Notes: a model not told the origin generated them from the sequence alone. Numbered from the stretch's first letter, positions 26,680-39,452 are shown. The stretch: DNA of 64,000 nt from Lampris incognitus (GCF_029633865.1 NC_079213.1:113296421-113360420), one strand, 5' to 3'. Numbers and translations are program-made.

Positions 26680-27614
26680 CTACACAAAACTGACATGCTC
26701 CTCCGGCTTGCCACCATCATTTTCAGCCAGGAGCAGTGTGTCCAGCACAATACTGCTGGAGGACTGAATGGGCACCTGTCCACACCTCAGTGGGCTTTGG
26801 CAGCTCACTGCTCCAATGCCGTTCCTCATGCTGCATTTCACAAACCGTTTGGAGTTTTCTGCCATGGTCGAGCTGAAGGACATCCGTGTCCTTTGTTGTC
26901 TCCCTTTGCTGATGCTGGTGCTGCTGTTGTAATTACATGTGATGTAACGTGTGAATGCCTGCCGGAAGGTCTTGTTAAACAGGGTGTAGACCAACGGGTT
27001 GATACCTGAGGACAAATAGCCCACCCAGACAAAGATCTCCATCAGACGGGCAATTAGGTTAATGTCACAGCTGGAGCACAGTACGGAGGTGATGTTTGTG
27101 ATGAAGAAGGGACACCACATGACCACAAACAGGAGGAAAACGATGCCCAGGACTTTAGAGGCACGCTGCTCATTGCTGAGGTTTTGCATGGATTTCTTGC
27201 CCATGGCAGACATGCGACGAAAGGGCATGTGATCTGCTGTGATGGGGTTTGTCATTGCTGAACTCAAATTACCTGATGTTCGAGGCAATCTGCCATGCAG
27301 CATAGTCAGTTTGTCAGTCGGAGGAGGGGCCACAGCCTCCTCTCTTTGAAAGACTGTGGAGACCATTGAGCGGGTGAAGCGTTGAGTTACCCTAGACCTG
27401 AGCAAACAGACCTTCTTGCGCAACACATGAATGGTGAGCAGGTAGATGACCATCATGATGGTCAGTGGGATGAAGAATGCCGTCAGGGAACCAAACATGA
27501 TGAAATCACGGAAGCTGTCCGTTTTCAGCAGACAGATGTGGTTGCTGTTGAAGGTGACATTGTTGGGAAGATGGTAGTTCTTCAGCCCCTTAATTGGAAT
27601 TGGAATGGCTATAC
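26680..27614 (-). CDS. htr2b: HTR2B coding exon 3 (TM5-TM7 and C terminus)
   Basis: The acceptor (minus) is catttgcag at 27615 and the stop is at 26682-26680. It begins IAIPIPIKGLKNYHLPNNVT (extracellular loop 2) with the disulphide Cys in NHICLLK. TM5 contains FGSLTAFFIPLTIMMVIYLL. The short third loop has a VSTVFQRE block. TM6 is ASKVLGIVFLLFVVMWCPFF with the conserved WCPFF. TM7 carries NPLVY (the NPxxY switch). Helix 8 is followed by a possible palmitoylated Cys in YITCNY. The tail ends SSSSIVLDTLLLAEN then EEHVSFV, a class I PDZ ligand like the human one. Confidence 0.96.
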
Positions 27615-27747
27615 CTGCAAATGAAAGTAATAATGATTAGCATGTAGTAAATGCTTTTACGTTTTATTTGTATTGTGTTGTGATCATCAGATAAGGTTTA
27701 TATGAATATTCCTGTTTTGGGAGACGTCTCTGTTAGAATCCTTTTAT

Positions 27748-29020
27748 CCTGCTGCTACTACCACTACTTTTGGCTGCTGCCGTTGGGGGTCGCCACAGCG
27801 GATCATCCATTTCCATCTCTTCCTGTCCTCTGCATCTTCCTCTGTCACACCAGCCACCTGCATGTCCTCCCTCACCACTAGGGTTGGGTATCGAAAACGA
27901 CCGAAATATCTCAGTCCTACCAAGTATCAAACTCTTTGGGGAAAAAATGGTGCCAAATTTCAATACTTTAAAGTAGACGACGTGAACGCTATTGCAGCCG
28001 GCCAATCACTACCAGCATTGTTGTACACAGGCGACTAACTGACAAATCAGCATGAAGCTATTTGGTGTGTGTGTGCGTCTCGTGACTGCGTTGGAGTTGA
28101 AAACTGGCGGGCAAGATTCAGTGAGCTACTATGCCTTCCAAAGCGTAGCTACACTTTGTAAAAATAGACAGCAAACCTGGCACAGTAAAATGCAGCTGCT
28201 GCAAAGCGATCATCAAATGCAAGTCTGGGAATATGTCGAATATGTTAACGTTAGCTCTGGGGCGTCTGCTGCGGGTCTTCTTCTGGTGCCACTGCTAGCA
28301 ATGATGAAACGGGTAAGGACGGTTATGATGATGTATATAAATAGGCTCACATACATTAAAGATGTCAGTCTGCATGTTGACCTCATTGTCATTGTTGACC
28401 TCACTTTCAATCTCAAAGTGCGAGAGTACAGAACCAAAATAACACAATGTGTCAAGAATTATGGTGCTCGTTGTATAGAAAAGTAGTTTGCTAATAATCC
28501 TATAAGGTTTTCATAATATATAGTATTGAAAAAAGTATTGTTTAGGTATCGTATTGAATTGGAGGAAGTGGTTTTACTATCGGTATCGAACATTTTCAAC
28601 TGATACCCAACCCTGCTCAACACATCCATAAACCTCCTCTTTGGCCTTCCTCTTCTCCTCTTCCCTGGCAGCTCCATATTCAGCATCCTTCTCCCAATAT
28701 ACTCAGCATCTCTCCTCCACACATGTCCAAACCATCTCAATCTTGCCTCTCTTGCTTTGTCTCCAAACCGTCCAACCTGAGCTGTCCCTCTAATATACTC
28801 GTTCCTAATCCTGTCCTTCTTCATCACTCCCAATGAAAATCTTATCATCTTCATCTCTGCCACCTCCAGCTCCTCCTTCTGTCTTTTCATCAGTGCCACT
28901 GTCTCCAAACCATACAACATAGCTGGTCTCACAACCATCTTGTAAACCTTCCCTTTAACTCTTGCTGGTACCCTTCTGTCACACATCACTCCTGACACTC
29001 TTCTCCAGTCCATTATCCTG
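27748..29020 (-). mobile_element. RTE-like LINE 3' part, split by a hAT element (HTR2B intron 2)
   Basis: 27748-27878 is the 3' end (tail at the left, gctgctactaccactac on plus). 28616-29020 continues upstream with the conserved C-terminal block (RRVPARVKGKVYKMVVRPAM, RFSLGVMKKDRIRNEYIRGT, GRRMLNMELPGKRRRGRPKR). The hAT element at 27879-28615 separates the two pieces. The LINE reads in the same sense as HTR2B. Confidence 0.8.
27879..28615. mobile_element. hAT element, non-autonomous, with BED-finger relic and 8-bp target duplication
   Basis: The ends are tagggttgggtatcg and gatacccaaccctg, an inverted repeat. The flanks are ctcaccac (27871-27878) and ctcaacac (28616-28623), an 8-bp duplication with one mismatch. 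It is placed exactly where the interrupted LINE sequence would otherwise be continuous. On plus at about 28161-28254 the translation gives KIDSKPGTVKCSCCKAIIKC then KSGNMSNMLT. This is the CxxC half and NxSNxL signature of a BED zinc finger from a hAT transposase. The rest of the transposase is gone. Confidence 0.8.
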
Positions 29021-29141
29021 CTAACGTGTGTGATATGTCTCACTGTTGTGTTACCAGACTAGACAAACTAAAGATAGAAGCTTCAATGATACAAAATTGG
29101 GAAACAAATTGAAAAAAAAAATGTATTTTTTAAAAATGTTC

Positions 29142-29551
29142 CCCCCTTTTCTCCCCAATTGTATCCAGCCAATTACCCCACTCTTCCAAGCCGTCCCAGT
29201 CGCTGCTCCACCCCTTCTGCTGATCTGGGGAGGGCTGCAGACCACCACATACATGTGGAGTCGTCAGCCGTTTCTTTTCACCTGACAGTGAGGAGTTTCA
29301 CCAGGGGGATGTGGGAGGATCACGCTATTCCCCCCAGTTCCCCCTCTCCCCCGAACAGGCGCTCTGACCGACCAGAGGAGGTGCTAGTGCAGCAACCAGG
29401 ACACATACACACATCCAGCTTCGCACCCGCAAACACAGCCAATTGTGTCTGTAGGGACGCCCAACCAAGCCGGAGGTAACACCGGGATTTGAACCGGCGA
29501 TCCTCATGTTGGTAGGCAACAGAATAGACCGCTACGCTACCCAGACACCGG
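29142..29551 (-). mobile_element. tRNA-derived SINE, family A
   Basis: A full-length minus copy, head at the right (gggtagcgtagcggtctatt on minus, about 29547-29528) and tail side at 29142. Confidence 0.8.
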
Positions 29552-30886
29552 AAAAAAATCTTGAATAATATGGCATTGTATGAGTTAGGAATCCTCCCTG
29601 CAGTTTTTAAAATCAAGTCATCCGTAGCCGGCAGGGACCTTTGTGATGTGAACAAGGCACCACCTCTGGCAAAGGCTCTTCTGCTGTTAGCGGTGTTGGA
29701 GGGCTGCACTCTCTTCTCAATCTAGTTGTCTGGTTTTGCTCAGGGACTGAAGCTGTAATGAAAGCAGACCAACGGGGCTCCAAACGGAGGCTTTGCTTCC
29801 CTCAGAGGTCTGAGCCACAGCTGTGAATCCAGCCAAAATGTCACACCATGGTCTAAAAGCAGTAACCAGAGAAGAAGTCTGGGCTGATTAAGTTAACAAG
29901 CTCAAGGGTCGCTTTGGTTTCACTCCCAACAGAGAAGCAAAGCACCTCCTTAACAGTAAACCCACAGGGTTTATTCCAGGGCTCGCTGGCCAGGCAGGAA
30001 TACCTGTTAGATAATGGATGAGAAATGGCTAATAGGTCACTAACAATAAGTGTTTCTGTCATGTCCTCTTCTATGAAGTGTCACAATTAACCTTAATGTA
30101 GCCATTGTGAAACTCATCTTTCTGAAGACTTGCAGAAACTCTTTTTCTCCTTCAGACAACTGAAGGCCCCTTGTTTACGAGGCACTTTTAATGGTGAACT
30201 TTGTCATACTGTGAAACAGTGCCCTCTAGAAGATGAGCCCATTTGGTTACTGCACTTCGCTTACATGATTTGTGTATACCTGTGTGTCTGTGAGGTGGGG
30301 TGGGGTGTGTGAATAGGGGTTGTGAGAGTGTAGGATGACACTTTTCATAGTGGCAGACAGAGGTGAGCGTCCTCATCTGAAAACATATGAGCTTGTGACT
30401 GTTTTTACCCTCATGTAAATATTGGATATGCTTTCCTGAAATGGAAATCTGGTTAAATCCAAAGTGATGGTGTGTTAGCAGTATTTTACTGTGCAAGGAA
30501 GTGATGACTTGATTTTTCTGCTAGTCCTGGTCGAACATGATGATCTCTGGCCCCCTGGAAAGCTCCGGTTTCAAAGTGTATCAGACGACCTGATGGAGTT
30601 TTTGAGGAGGGCGGCATTGAGGAGCTCCACCTAGTGGATCCACTGAGCAGCAAAAGTTGTTTTTTGCAATCATAAAATACATTAGTGGCTGCTGTTTTAC
30701 ATCATTACAATTCCTACCTTTAAATCGTTAGGTTTTACTTTACCTTCCGGAAGCAAATTTCCACTGACTTAAAACATGATAGATTCCAGATGAATACAGG
30801 AGGACTTTTAAAACCACTACCTCTGTACAATTTTCTCATCTATAGGATATGGAGCACAGATCCAAGCCCTCGTTGACATGCCCTCC
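29552..30886. other. HTR2B intron 2 segment: nothing recognised
   Basis: No ORF with a known domain and no repeat family was recognised. A G/T-rich stretch lies near 30290-30320. Confidence 0.35.
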
Positions 30887-31314
30887 ACCCCCCCCCCCCC
30901 CCCAATTGTATCTGGCCAATTACTCCACTCTCATGAGCCATCCTGGTTGCTGCTCCACCCCCTCTGCTGATCCGGGGAGGGCTGCAGACTACCACTACCA
31001 CATGCCTCCTCCCATACACGTGGAGTCATCAGTTGCTTCTTTTCACCTGACAGTGAGGAGTTTCACCAGAGGGATGTAGTGCATGGGAGGCTCATGCTGT
31101 TTCCCCTCCCCCCCGAACAGGCGCCCCGGCCGACCAGAGGAGGCACTAATGCAGCGACCAGGACACATAACCCCATCCGGCTTCCCACCTACAGACACAG
31201 CCAATTGTGTCTGTAGGGATGCCCGACCAAGCCAGTGGTAACACGAGGATTCGAACCAGAGATCCCCCTGTTGGTAGGCAACGGAATAGACTGCTACACT
31301 ACCCAGATGCCCCT
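30887..31314 (-). mobile_element. tRNA-derived SINE, family A
   Basis: A full-length minus copy next to a run of about 16 C (30888-30903), which is the G-run tail on the element strand. Confidence 0.8.
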
Positions 31315-32121
31315 CGCCCTCTGTTCTAAGCGTGTTCCAGCAGTTTACCGTCTAGATTTAGGTGGAGACAAGGCAGAGGACACCTTCATAAACCTGTAAA
31401 ATATCCCCTCACCTTGTAACCTCGTTCATCATCTGTGTCGACTGTGGGTCTTCTAACAGATCGGGTCACCTCTAGGACATTGTGCTGTTGTTCTAGAATT
31501 AATTGCCTCACTTTTTATTTTTATCTGAAGGTTTCCCAGTGAACGAGGCAGTATATGATATTCCTCAGAAAAGCTTGTCGTTTAATCGTTTTTTCTCCAA
31601 CAAGTGGCAGTTTTTAATTTAATGCTTACAAGCTCTTTACAGCGACCCCCACCCCCTTTTTAAAAAATTTTTTTTTATTTTAAGAACACTATCTCCTGTT
31701 CCTTGAAATGTACTTATTTTTGGAGCTGGTTGTTTGGGTAGAGGAGGTACACCAGTCGCTGTCACCAGTGGAGAATGTCCTGTAATGTCAGCGTAGAATC
31801 AAAAGCCAGGTTGTCCAGCTGGATGCGTTCAGGTCTGTTTCTTAAAACGCTGACTGGTCTACTGTTTTACTTTCACTTCTACCCGCTGTGGCCGATGTCC
31901 CGACTGTTTATACACTTTCTGCTTTTATTGCATCCGCTTTGTATTTTCAAACCCTACATAAACCACATCTGCCAAAGATCTCATGTCAAGAGCCACTTAT
32001 CTCCTGTATAAACAAGCCTTATCAGAATGTGCCTGCACAGATTTCAGGAACGCAGAGGACTGGAGCAGAACGGGGACAGATTATCAGGGTTCGAGAGGAA
32101 AGACTCTAGAAACAAGCTTAC
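31315..32121. other. HTR2B intron 2, part next to exon 2: nothing recognised
   Basis: AT-rich intron sequence with a T-run near 31660-31680. No repeat family or RNA gene was recognised. Confidence 0.35.
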
Positions 32122-32322
32122 CAATTGATATGAGCCACACCAGAGTGATCTTGACCATGGCTTTGGCCCTGGATTTGTACTGGCTGTGTTGAATGGGCTT
32201 CTTGATGGCAATGTAGCGGTCAAGTGAGATGGCACACAGGTGCATGATGGAGGCGGTGGAGAACAGCACGTCCAGGAAGAGCCAAATGGGGCAGAGGAAT
32301 TCTGGAAGAGGCCACCCAGAAT
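32122..32322 (-). CDS. htr2b: HTR2B coding exon 2 (ECL1, TM3, TM4)
   Basis: The acceptor (minus) is cctctcttcag before 32322 and the donor is GTAAGC at 32121. It encodes [20 protein letters not shown], then [20 protein letters not shown] and [15 protein letters not shown]. Key residues are visible: the TM3 disulphide Cys in LCPIW, the amine-binding Asp in FLDV, the DRY motif, and the TM4 Trp. The exon is 201 bases. It joins exon 1 as Y-N-S-G-W and exon 3 as SIG-IAIP. Confidence 0.96.
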
Positions 32323-33112
32323 CTGAAGAGAGGAGGACATTACTGCAGCGAGACACAATAACAGTGCAGACATCACAGTGCTACATGTTGAGAAGCCTGC
32401 TTTATAGATCCTTTATCTCCTGAGGAATGTCCATTAGTCATTTCTTTTAATACACTTGTGTCCCCGTTACACCCCGTTTTCCTTCCAACAGTTCGGACTC
32501 GCACACACCGGCGGTTCTGGTAGATATGTCTCAATGGCCCGGGATTAGAAGTAGCACTCATGTGAAGATTGGTGTTTGTGTATCTGGGAAGGGAATGACT
32601 GTACTGGAAAAAAGGGCTGCTTCTCTGATGACTGTTTATGGAGGTAAAAGCACTTTATGTAGATGTGCTGAGGCCTGCGCTCAATACAAGTTTATTTTCA
32701 CTTCAAGGCATAAAATTGGCAAGTAATTGGTCTGGCTTGTGTCCCGGCACCCATTAACACTGCAAAAGACCGTTGTTGGAAATATACTTTAACATACTTT
32801 TCTTCTGTTTGTTCTACTATACACACACACACACCACTTACTGTGTCGTTGGCTCCACACTACAACTTTCTCATTTTTAGTTTAGTTTTACTTTAAGTTA
32901 TTCATGAACATGTTTCTGTTCCTCTAGTGAGGTCTTATTTTGAAGCTGTTGTTGTGGCGTAGTCTCTCCAGCAGTGTTGCTGAAGAAACACTTGATGTGA
33001 CTCCACACTGGGGGAGTCTGCTTTAGATGAGGTGGATTAACTGCTTAGCCCTCATGTGAGCAGTGTCACCATGCTGTTGTGGGTCCGCTGGAGCCGCCAG
33101 TGTATCACCATG

Positions 33113-33539
33113 TCCCCCCCCCCTTTTCTCCCCAATTTTACCTGTCCAATTACCCCACTCTTCTAAGCCGTCCTGGTCGCTGCTCCACCCCCTCTGCTGA
33201 TCCGGGGAGGGCTGCAGAGTACCACACGCCTCCTCCCATACATGTGGAGTCACCAGCCGTTCCTTTTCACCTGACAGTGAGGAGTTTCACCAGGGGGACG
33301 TAGCGTGTGGAAGGCTCACGTTATCCCCCCCCCCCCCACGAACAGACGCCCTGACCGACCAGAGGAGGCACTAGTCCAGCAACCAGGACACATAACCACA
33401 TCTGGCTTCCCACCCGCCGACACGGCCAATTGTGTCTGTAGGGACACCCGACCAAGCCAGAGGTAACACGGGGGATTCGAACCGGTGATCCCTGTATTGG
33501 TAGGCAACAGAACAGATTGCTACGCTACCCGGACACCCC
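33113..33539 (-). mobile_element. tRNA-derived SINE, family A
   Basis: A full-length minus copy in HTR2B intron 1, head at the right (B box about 33480), tail side next to a C-run at 33113. Confidence 0.8.
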
Positions 33540-33625
33540 TGAAAAGACTTTTTGAAACAGTTTAAGATGTTGACACTGCATTTTAACATACACACTGGTT
33601 CTGCCATACAGGGTTTTTTCCCCCC

Positions 33626-33633
<8 letters not shown>

Positions 33634-33667
<34 letters not shown>
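33634..33667. repeat. (GT)n microsatellite
   Basis: An uninterrupted tgtg tract of about 17 units. Confidence 0.9.
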
Positions 33668-33668
<1 letters not shown>

Positions 33669-34469
33669 TAAGGGGGACACATCTGTGCAATAGCAAATAC
33701 CACCAAAATCCCACAGTGGCCCATGCCTAGTGGACACAAAGGATATCTATCGGTTGTCCAGCTGCTTTTCTGTGTTGGCTGTCTGGCACACTCAGCCAGC
33801 GGTCCATGGCAGGAGCGGGATCGAACTCCGCCATGTTAATGGTAACGTTAGCTGTCTCACTTAAACCTTGCAAAACAGTCGTCTTCAGTGTACCGAATCA
33901 CTAGGATCAGTTCATTAAAAAGATTTGCACACCGCAGTACCAAATCCCTCAATCTCCAGTCCACATCCAGACCGGGCTGCTTTAGCTACGTTTCAGCAAC
34001 AGCAGGAATGCAAGCATCCCTGTGGTCTGACAGGAATTGAACATTTGCTTGCGGCTTGTCCGTCTTATGACGAAGCGATTATGTATTCACCAGTATAATG
34101 AATGGGAGAGGAATGTGACTAAGTTGTCTCCATAGCCTTTGTCCAACACTTCCTTTCCTCCCTCTTCTGTAGCTTCCCATGAGGCCTTCATTCTCCTGAT
34201 TTCAGAAGGTCTAACAGAATGATTCTGTCTGAGAATTTTGCTGGGAGAATCATCAGGGTGGTATAGCAACTGAAGTCTTGCATCTTGACATTGCAGGAGA
34301 AACTCTGACTGGATGTAATGTGCTGACTGTTGGTGATGCATCTCTTGTTCGCCACGCCAGTGCCCACCCAGTCATGTGGCCTGTTTGATTTTGCAAAGCC
34401 ATCAGAAAGACCAGGACGAATGATAATCCACAATTGGTGTTAAACTTATTGACGAATAAGTGTTGTTGC

Positions 34470-34896
34470 CCCCCCCCCCCTTCTCTCCAAATGTACCCGG
34501 CCAATCACCCGCTCTCCAAGCCGTCCCGGTCGCTGCTCCACTCCTGCTGCCGATCCGGGGAGGGCTGCAGACTACCACATGTCTCCTCCCATACACGTGG
34601 AGTCGCCAGCCACTTCTTTTCACCTGACAGTGAGGAGTTTCACCAGGGGGATGTAGTGCGTGGGAGGATCACGCTATTCCCCCCAGTTCCCCCTCCCCTC
34701 GAACAGGCGCCCCACCGACCAGAGGAGGCGCTAGTGCAGCAACCAGGACACACCCACATCCCGCTTCCCACCTACAGACATGGCCAACTGAGTCTGTAGG
34801 GACGCCCAACCAAGCCGGAGGTAACACAGGGATTCGAACCGGTGATCCCTGTGTTGGTAGGCAACAGAATAGACATCAACGATACCCGGACACCCA
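34470..34896 (-). mobile_element. tRNA-derived SINE, family A
   Basis: A full-length minus copy. The head at the right is slightly decayed (gggtatcgttgatgtctatt on minus). Confidence 0.8.
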
Positions 34897-35737
34897 AAGG
34901 ATGTAAATTTAATTAGGTGATGGCATGTGTACCAATCTGTTTCGACAAGGTAAGGTGTGATTTTGGACTGTAAAACATGTTGTCGGGTGTACCTGTCCTC
35001 CTGCTGAATGTAGAACCGAAACACGGGAGAACACAGACCTACACTCTGATTCTTTGAAGTCTTAGCAAAACCATTTTTACTTTTGGGCCGTAATCTTTTT
35101 GAGCCTGTGGCTGCAGACCTGTGTCCTCTCACCACTGCAATGATTGATTTTTCTTTTTCTGTACTTGAGAACGACTCAAACTGGATTCTCAGGGCGTCTC
35201 CAGAAGCCCTGAAAGCGTACTGCGATAATAACAAAGAGGTGAGAAACCCAGGACATCACCAGAAAGCCAGAGGTGATCGTCAGAGACTGTTTGTAATCCT
35301 GAAGTGATAAACCATAAGTATCGTGGGAAAATGGCACTGTAATGAAAAGTTCCCATGAAGATACACGGTGTCCGTTTCGTGCAATCATACCAACAGACAT
35401 GGGGCGCTCTAGGCGGAACATTTGGGGGCTGGCATTTGGTGGAACAAGGACAATTTCTAAAGTAAGCAATAATAATAATTATCCCAATAATAATAATAAT
35501 AATGATAGTGAAAACAAAATAGTTGAAAGGGGACAGGAATTTCCAACCAAGTCCAAAATTGGAATCTCTTCAGAGACTGTGACCTCACCATGCATACGAG
35601 ATCTGCACCACTCTTTCCTGTATCACCTCACATGTACGGCGGCATAGTTTAGAAGGTCCAAAACACCAACTTTAGAAGAGAAGCAGACATTTTTGGCAAC
35701 GTTATAACCTGACACACAAACGGAAAGAGTTAAACTT

Positions 35738-36142
35738 TGGGTGTCCGGGTAGCATGATGGTCTATTCCGTTGCCTACCAACATGGGAATCACCAGTTCGA
35801 ATCCCCGTGTTACCTCCGGCTTGGTCGGGCATCACTACAGACACAATTGGCCATGTCTGCAGGTGGGAAGCTGGATGTGGGTATGTGTCCTGGTCGCTGC
35901 ACTAGGGTCTCCTCTGGTCGGAACTGGGGGGAATAGCGTGATCCTCCCACGCGCTACGTCCCCCTGGTGAAACTCCTCACTGTCAGGTGAAAAGCAGCTG
36001 GTGACTCCACATGTATGGGAGGAGGCATGTGGTAGTCTGCAGCCCTCCCCAGACCAGCAGAGGGGGTGGAGCAGCGAACAGGACAACTCGGAAGAGTGGG
36101 GTAACTAGCCAAGTACAATTGGAGAGAAAAGGGTGGGGGGGG
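35738..36142 (+). mobile_element. tRNA-derived SINE, family A
   Basis: A plus-strand copy with A-box half (gggtagcatgatggtc), B box (agttcgaatcc at about 35793), a short internal deletion near 35910 and the end acaattggagagaaaagggt followed by a G-run. Confidence 0.8.
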
Positions 36143-36465
36143 GATTGTTTCAGTGCTTAAATGATTAAAAAAAAAACTTTCAAATTTTTTAAAACCCTCT
36201 TGCAATATTGTGTTTAAAGAGCTGTGTGTTAAAACATTTCAGTGTTTTAAAAAGCTATGTCAGTGTTGTTTTCAATATTTAAGGCCCATGTCTAGTAGTG
36301 TCTAGATACTCAGGTCTAGATACTAGGGTTTAGGTATTAGGGTCTAGTCTAGATACTAGGGTCTTCCACTTTCATAGTCCTCCACTGGTTTTCACATCAT
36401 AATTGCACACAAGTTGAAGGAACACGCACACACATGCTCAGTAAAATACCCATTTTAGCTAAATA

Positions 36466-36835
36466 TCAAAATATCCACCTCCTCTTTGGCCTTCCTCTTC
36501 TCTTCCCTGGCAGCTCCATATTCAGCATCCTTCTCCCAATATACCCAGCATCTCTCCTCCGCACATGTCCAAACCATCTCAATCTTGTCTCTCTTGCTTT
36601 GTCTCCAAACCGTCCAACCTGAGCTGTCCCTCTAATATACTCGTTCCTAATCCTGTCCTTCTTCATCACTCCCAATGAAAATCTTATCATCTTCAACTCT
36701 GCCACCTCCAGCTCCACCTCCTGTCTTTTCATCAGTGCCACTGTCTCCAAACCATATAACATAGCTGGTCTCACTACCATCTTGTAAACCTTCCCTTTAA
36801 CTCTTGCTGGTACCCTTTTGTCACACGTCACTCCT
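36466..36835 (-). mobile_element. RTE-like LINE fragment
   Basis: The minus strand encodes RVPARVKGKVYKMVVRPAML, YGLETVALMKRQEVELEVAE, and RLRWFGHVRRRDAGYIGRRM, then LNMELPGKR. It is the same block as at 17211-17558 and 28616-29020. Both ends are truncated. Confidence 0.8.
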
Positions 36836-37073
36836 TCTCCACCCGTCCAATAAGAATATGTTAAGGAAAATTGTGAGGATGAGCTCTAAAATCACTGGCT
36901 GTGATCTGAATGACCTCTAGCTTGTCTATCAGAAGAGGGTCTTTAAGAAAGCTCAGGATATTCTTCAGGACCCTCTACACCCTCCTTATGCTGAGTGTCC
37001 CCTCCTCCCCTCTGGGCGTAGCTATAGGATGCCTAGATGCAGCAGAAACAGATAGGGTCGCCTGCTCTTTTGT

Positions 37074-37230
37074 CCAGGACACATACCCGCATCCAGCTTC
37101 CCACCCGCAGATACAGCCAATTGTGTCTGTAGGGATACCCGATCAAGCCGGAGGTAACACGGGGATTCGAACCGGCAATCCCCATGTTGGTAGGCAACGG
37201 AATAGACTGCCACGCTACCTGGATGCCCTA
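37074..37230 (-). mobile_element. tRNA-derived SINE, family A, head half only
   Basis: The tRNA-like head and about 100 bases of body are present (head at the right, 37228). The rest of the body is missing. Confidence 0.75.
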
Positions 37231-37261
37231 AGCTGTATGTGTTTTAGGACTCAATCTTAAT

Positions 37262-37407
37262 GTTCATTCATTCATTCAGCCATTATCCAAACCGCTTATC
37301 CTGCTCTCAGGGTCACGGGGATGCTGGAGTCTATCCCAGCAGTCACTGGGCGGCAGGCGGGGAGACACCCTGGACAGGCCGCCAGGCCATCACACAGGGC
37401 CCAGCTT
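37262..37407 (+). repeat. Interspersed repeat C, copy 1
   Basis: It contains attatccaaaccgcttatcc, gatgctggagtctatcccag and ggcaggcggggagacaccct. The same blocks occur at 40279-40338, 49170-49362 and 54926-55108. Confidence 0.65.
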
Positions 37408-37459
37408 AATGTTCTCTATGATTTTTAACTTTTTGCTGCAAAATATTGCCCAGTGGGCA

Positions 37460-37619
37460 ATCTCTCTTTCTCTCTCTCTTACTCTGTCTTTGTCTCTCTC
37501 TCTCTGTCTCTGTCTCTCTCTCTCTCTGTCTCGCCGCTCTGTCTCTCTCGCTCTGTCTCTCTCTCTCACTGTGTGTGTGTATGTGTCTCTCTCTGTCTCA
37601 GTCTCTCTCTCACTCTCTT
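37460..37619. repeat. (CT)n-rich low-complexity tract
   Basis: A run of tctc and tctg units with few interruptions. The Ser/Leu-rich reading frames across it are artefacts of the repeat. Confidence 0.85.
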
Positions 37620-37654
37620 ATTTTTCTCTTCTTCGGCAAAACAAGTCAGCTGTT

Positions 37655-37935
37655 ACTGTTGATGTTGTACCATCTGCTGGTAAAGGTGTTTTAAGAGCTT
37701 GTTCTGTTATCTGCTTGTTACACAACTTTTCCCTCTTCCAATTTCCCACCTCCTCTTCCTCATTTGGCTGCCATATTGAAGACAAAACGCTACGCACCAT
37801 GTTATTTTCCCAGGAAAGTCTTACCAGACAGTAACCATCAACGTGACTGTTGGTTGGTCTGGATTCTGCTGGATCAGTTAATTTTTTAAATATGCCAGCA
37901 AAGTACTAAAAGGGGCATTTGTTTCCATGTATATC
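37655..37935 (+). repeat. Unclassified interspersed repeat, copy 2
   Basis: Similar over most of its length to 11765-12042. No family was recognised. Confidence 0.5.
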
Positions 37936-38845
37936 TTGCAACTCCAGATTTAATGCCAAGTGTAAAGGCTGTCAAATATGTCATCTGAGAAACTGTACGT
38001 TTACCGTGGCACAGACTGTAGGAAAAGTTCTCACTGACAGGTTATGGCCCCGGTTGTGTCAAATAGTCACAACAAAATACTTCATTCTGTCCTCACTATA
38101 AAACACATACTGAGGTGATGCTCTGTAGGTAAGCATCTTCATGCCCAAGTCCTTAAAATTATCTGTTTAATGGTCCTTCCCCCCCCCCCCCCCCCCCCGA
38201 GTCCTCTCTAGCAGTGTTTAAGCTTACATTGTAATCGGTCCACACTGCCCACCTTTTAACAGGAGAACCATTTAATATTCCAAGAAGTCGCCTCTCAGTC
38301 TGAGGTTCATCTGCCCAGCAGATGTGGAAAGACGCCGGAGGCATTCACACTTCTTGTAGACAAACCTGTGGTCTAGCCAATCCTTCAGCTCCCTTTTGTG
38401 TAAGGTTTCACTTCCAGGATTGTCCAAACAGGAACTGAATTCAACCGTGTGTGAATATTGAGTTATTTCGGTGGGTTTGAACCTGCTTCTAGGAGTCTGT
38501 CTCTCTAACCCTGATGCAGGAGTTGTTGTTTTATTGGGGATTAGAGAGGTGTTGACCACTGTGTCCATGCACTGGTAAATACAGTCACTGATTTTGCTGC
38601 TATCGTCCAACCTCACCTACATATCTACCCGAAGCACTCGTGTGCTGCAGCTGTTCTGCTGCTAGCTTTCAGGTAAACCAGCAGGGGGACTGGAGCTGCT
38701 GCTCTCTGACATGCTGCACAGTGTGTTTGTCTATGGACCCCCCCCTCCTCTTACTACTGTGTGTTTTATCTCATCTCTGGAGTAATATATTATTATTATT
38801 ATTGTTGTTGATAATAACTTTTTTTATTATATAGCACTTTTTTTT

Positions 38846-39258
38846 TCTCTCCTCAGTTGCATTTGGCCAATTTCCTTATTTTCCGAGCCGTCCCGGTCTC
38901 TGCTCCACCCCCTCTGCCGATCTGGGGAGGGCTGCAGACTACACATGCCTCATCTGATACATGTGGCGTCGCCAGCCGCTTCTTTTCACCTGACAGTGAG
39001 GAGTTTCGCCAGGGTTACGTAGCGTGTGGGAGGATCACGCTATTCCCCCCCCCCCCCAGTTCCCCCTCCCCCTCGAACAAGCGCCCCGTCTCACTAGAGG
39101 AGGCACTAGTGCAGCGACCAAGACACATACCCACATCCGGCTTCCCACCCACAGTCACGGCCAATTGTGTCTGTACGGACGCCCGACCAAGCTGGAGGTA
39201 ACACGGGGATTCGAACCAGGATTCCTGTGTTGGTAGGCAACGGAATAGACCGCTATGA
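38846..39258 (-). mobile_element. tRNA-derived SINE, family A, fused to a family B SINE
   Basis: A minus copy whose head stops at 39258 after cggaatagaccgctatg. The last bases of the head are replaced by the family B SINE that starts there. Confidence 0.75.
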
Positions 39259-39452
39259 TGCATGTCTTTTTGATGGTGGGGTAAACCAGAGCAATCGGCG
39301 AAAACCCACCAAACACGGGGAGAACATGCAAACTCCACACAGGACAACCTGGGACGGCCCCCAAGGTTGAACAACCCCGGCCGGGGTTTGAACCCAGGAC
39401 CTTCTTGCTGTGAGGCAACAGTGCTAGCCACTGGGCCGCTGTGCCGCCCAGA
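39259..39452 (-). mobile_element. tRNA-derived SINE, family B
   Basis: The minus strand reads agtggctagcactgttgcct with a B-box-like ggttcaaacccc and gagtttgcatgttctccccg. Its distal end abuts the family A copy at 39258. Confidence 0.7.
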
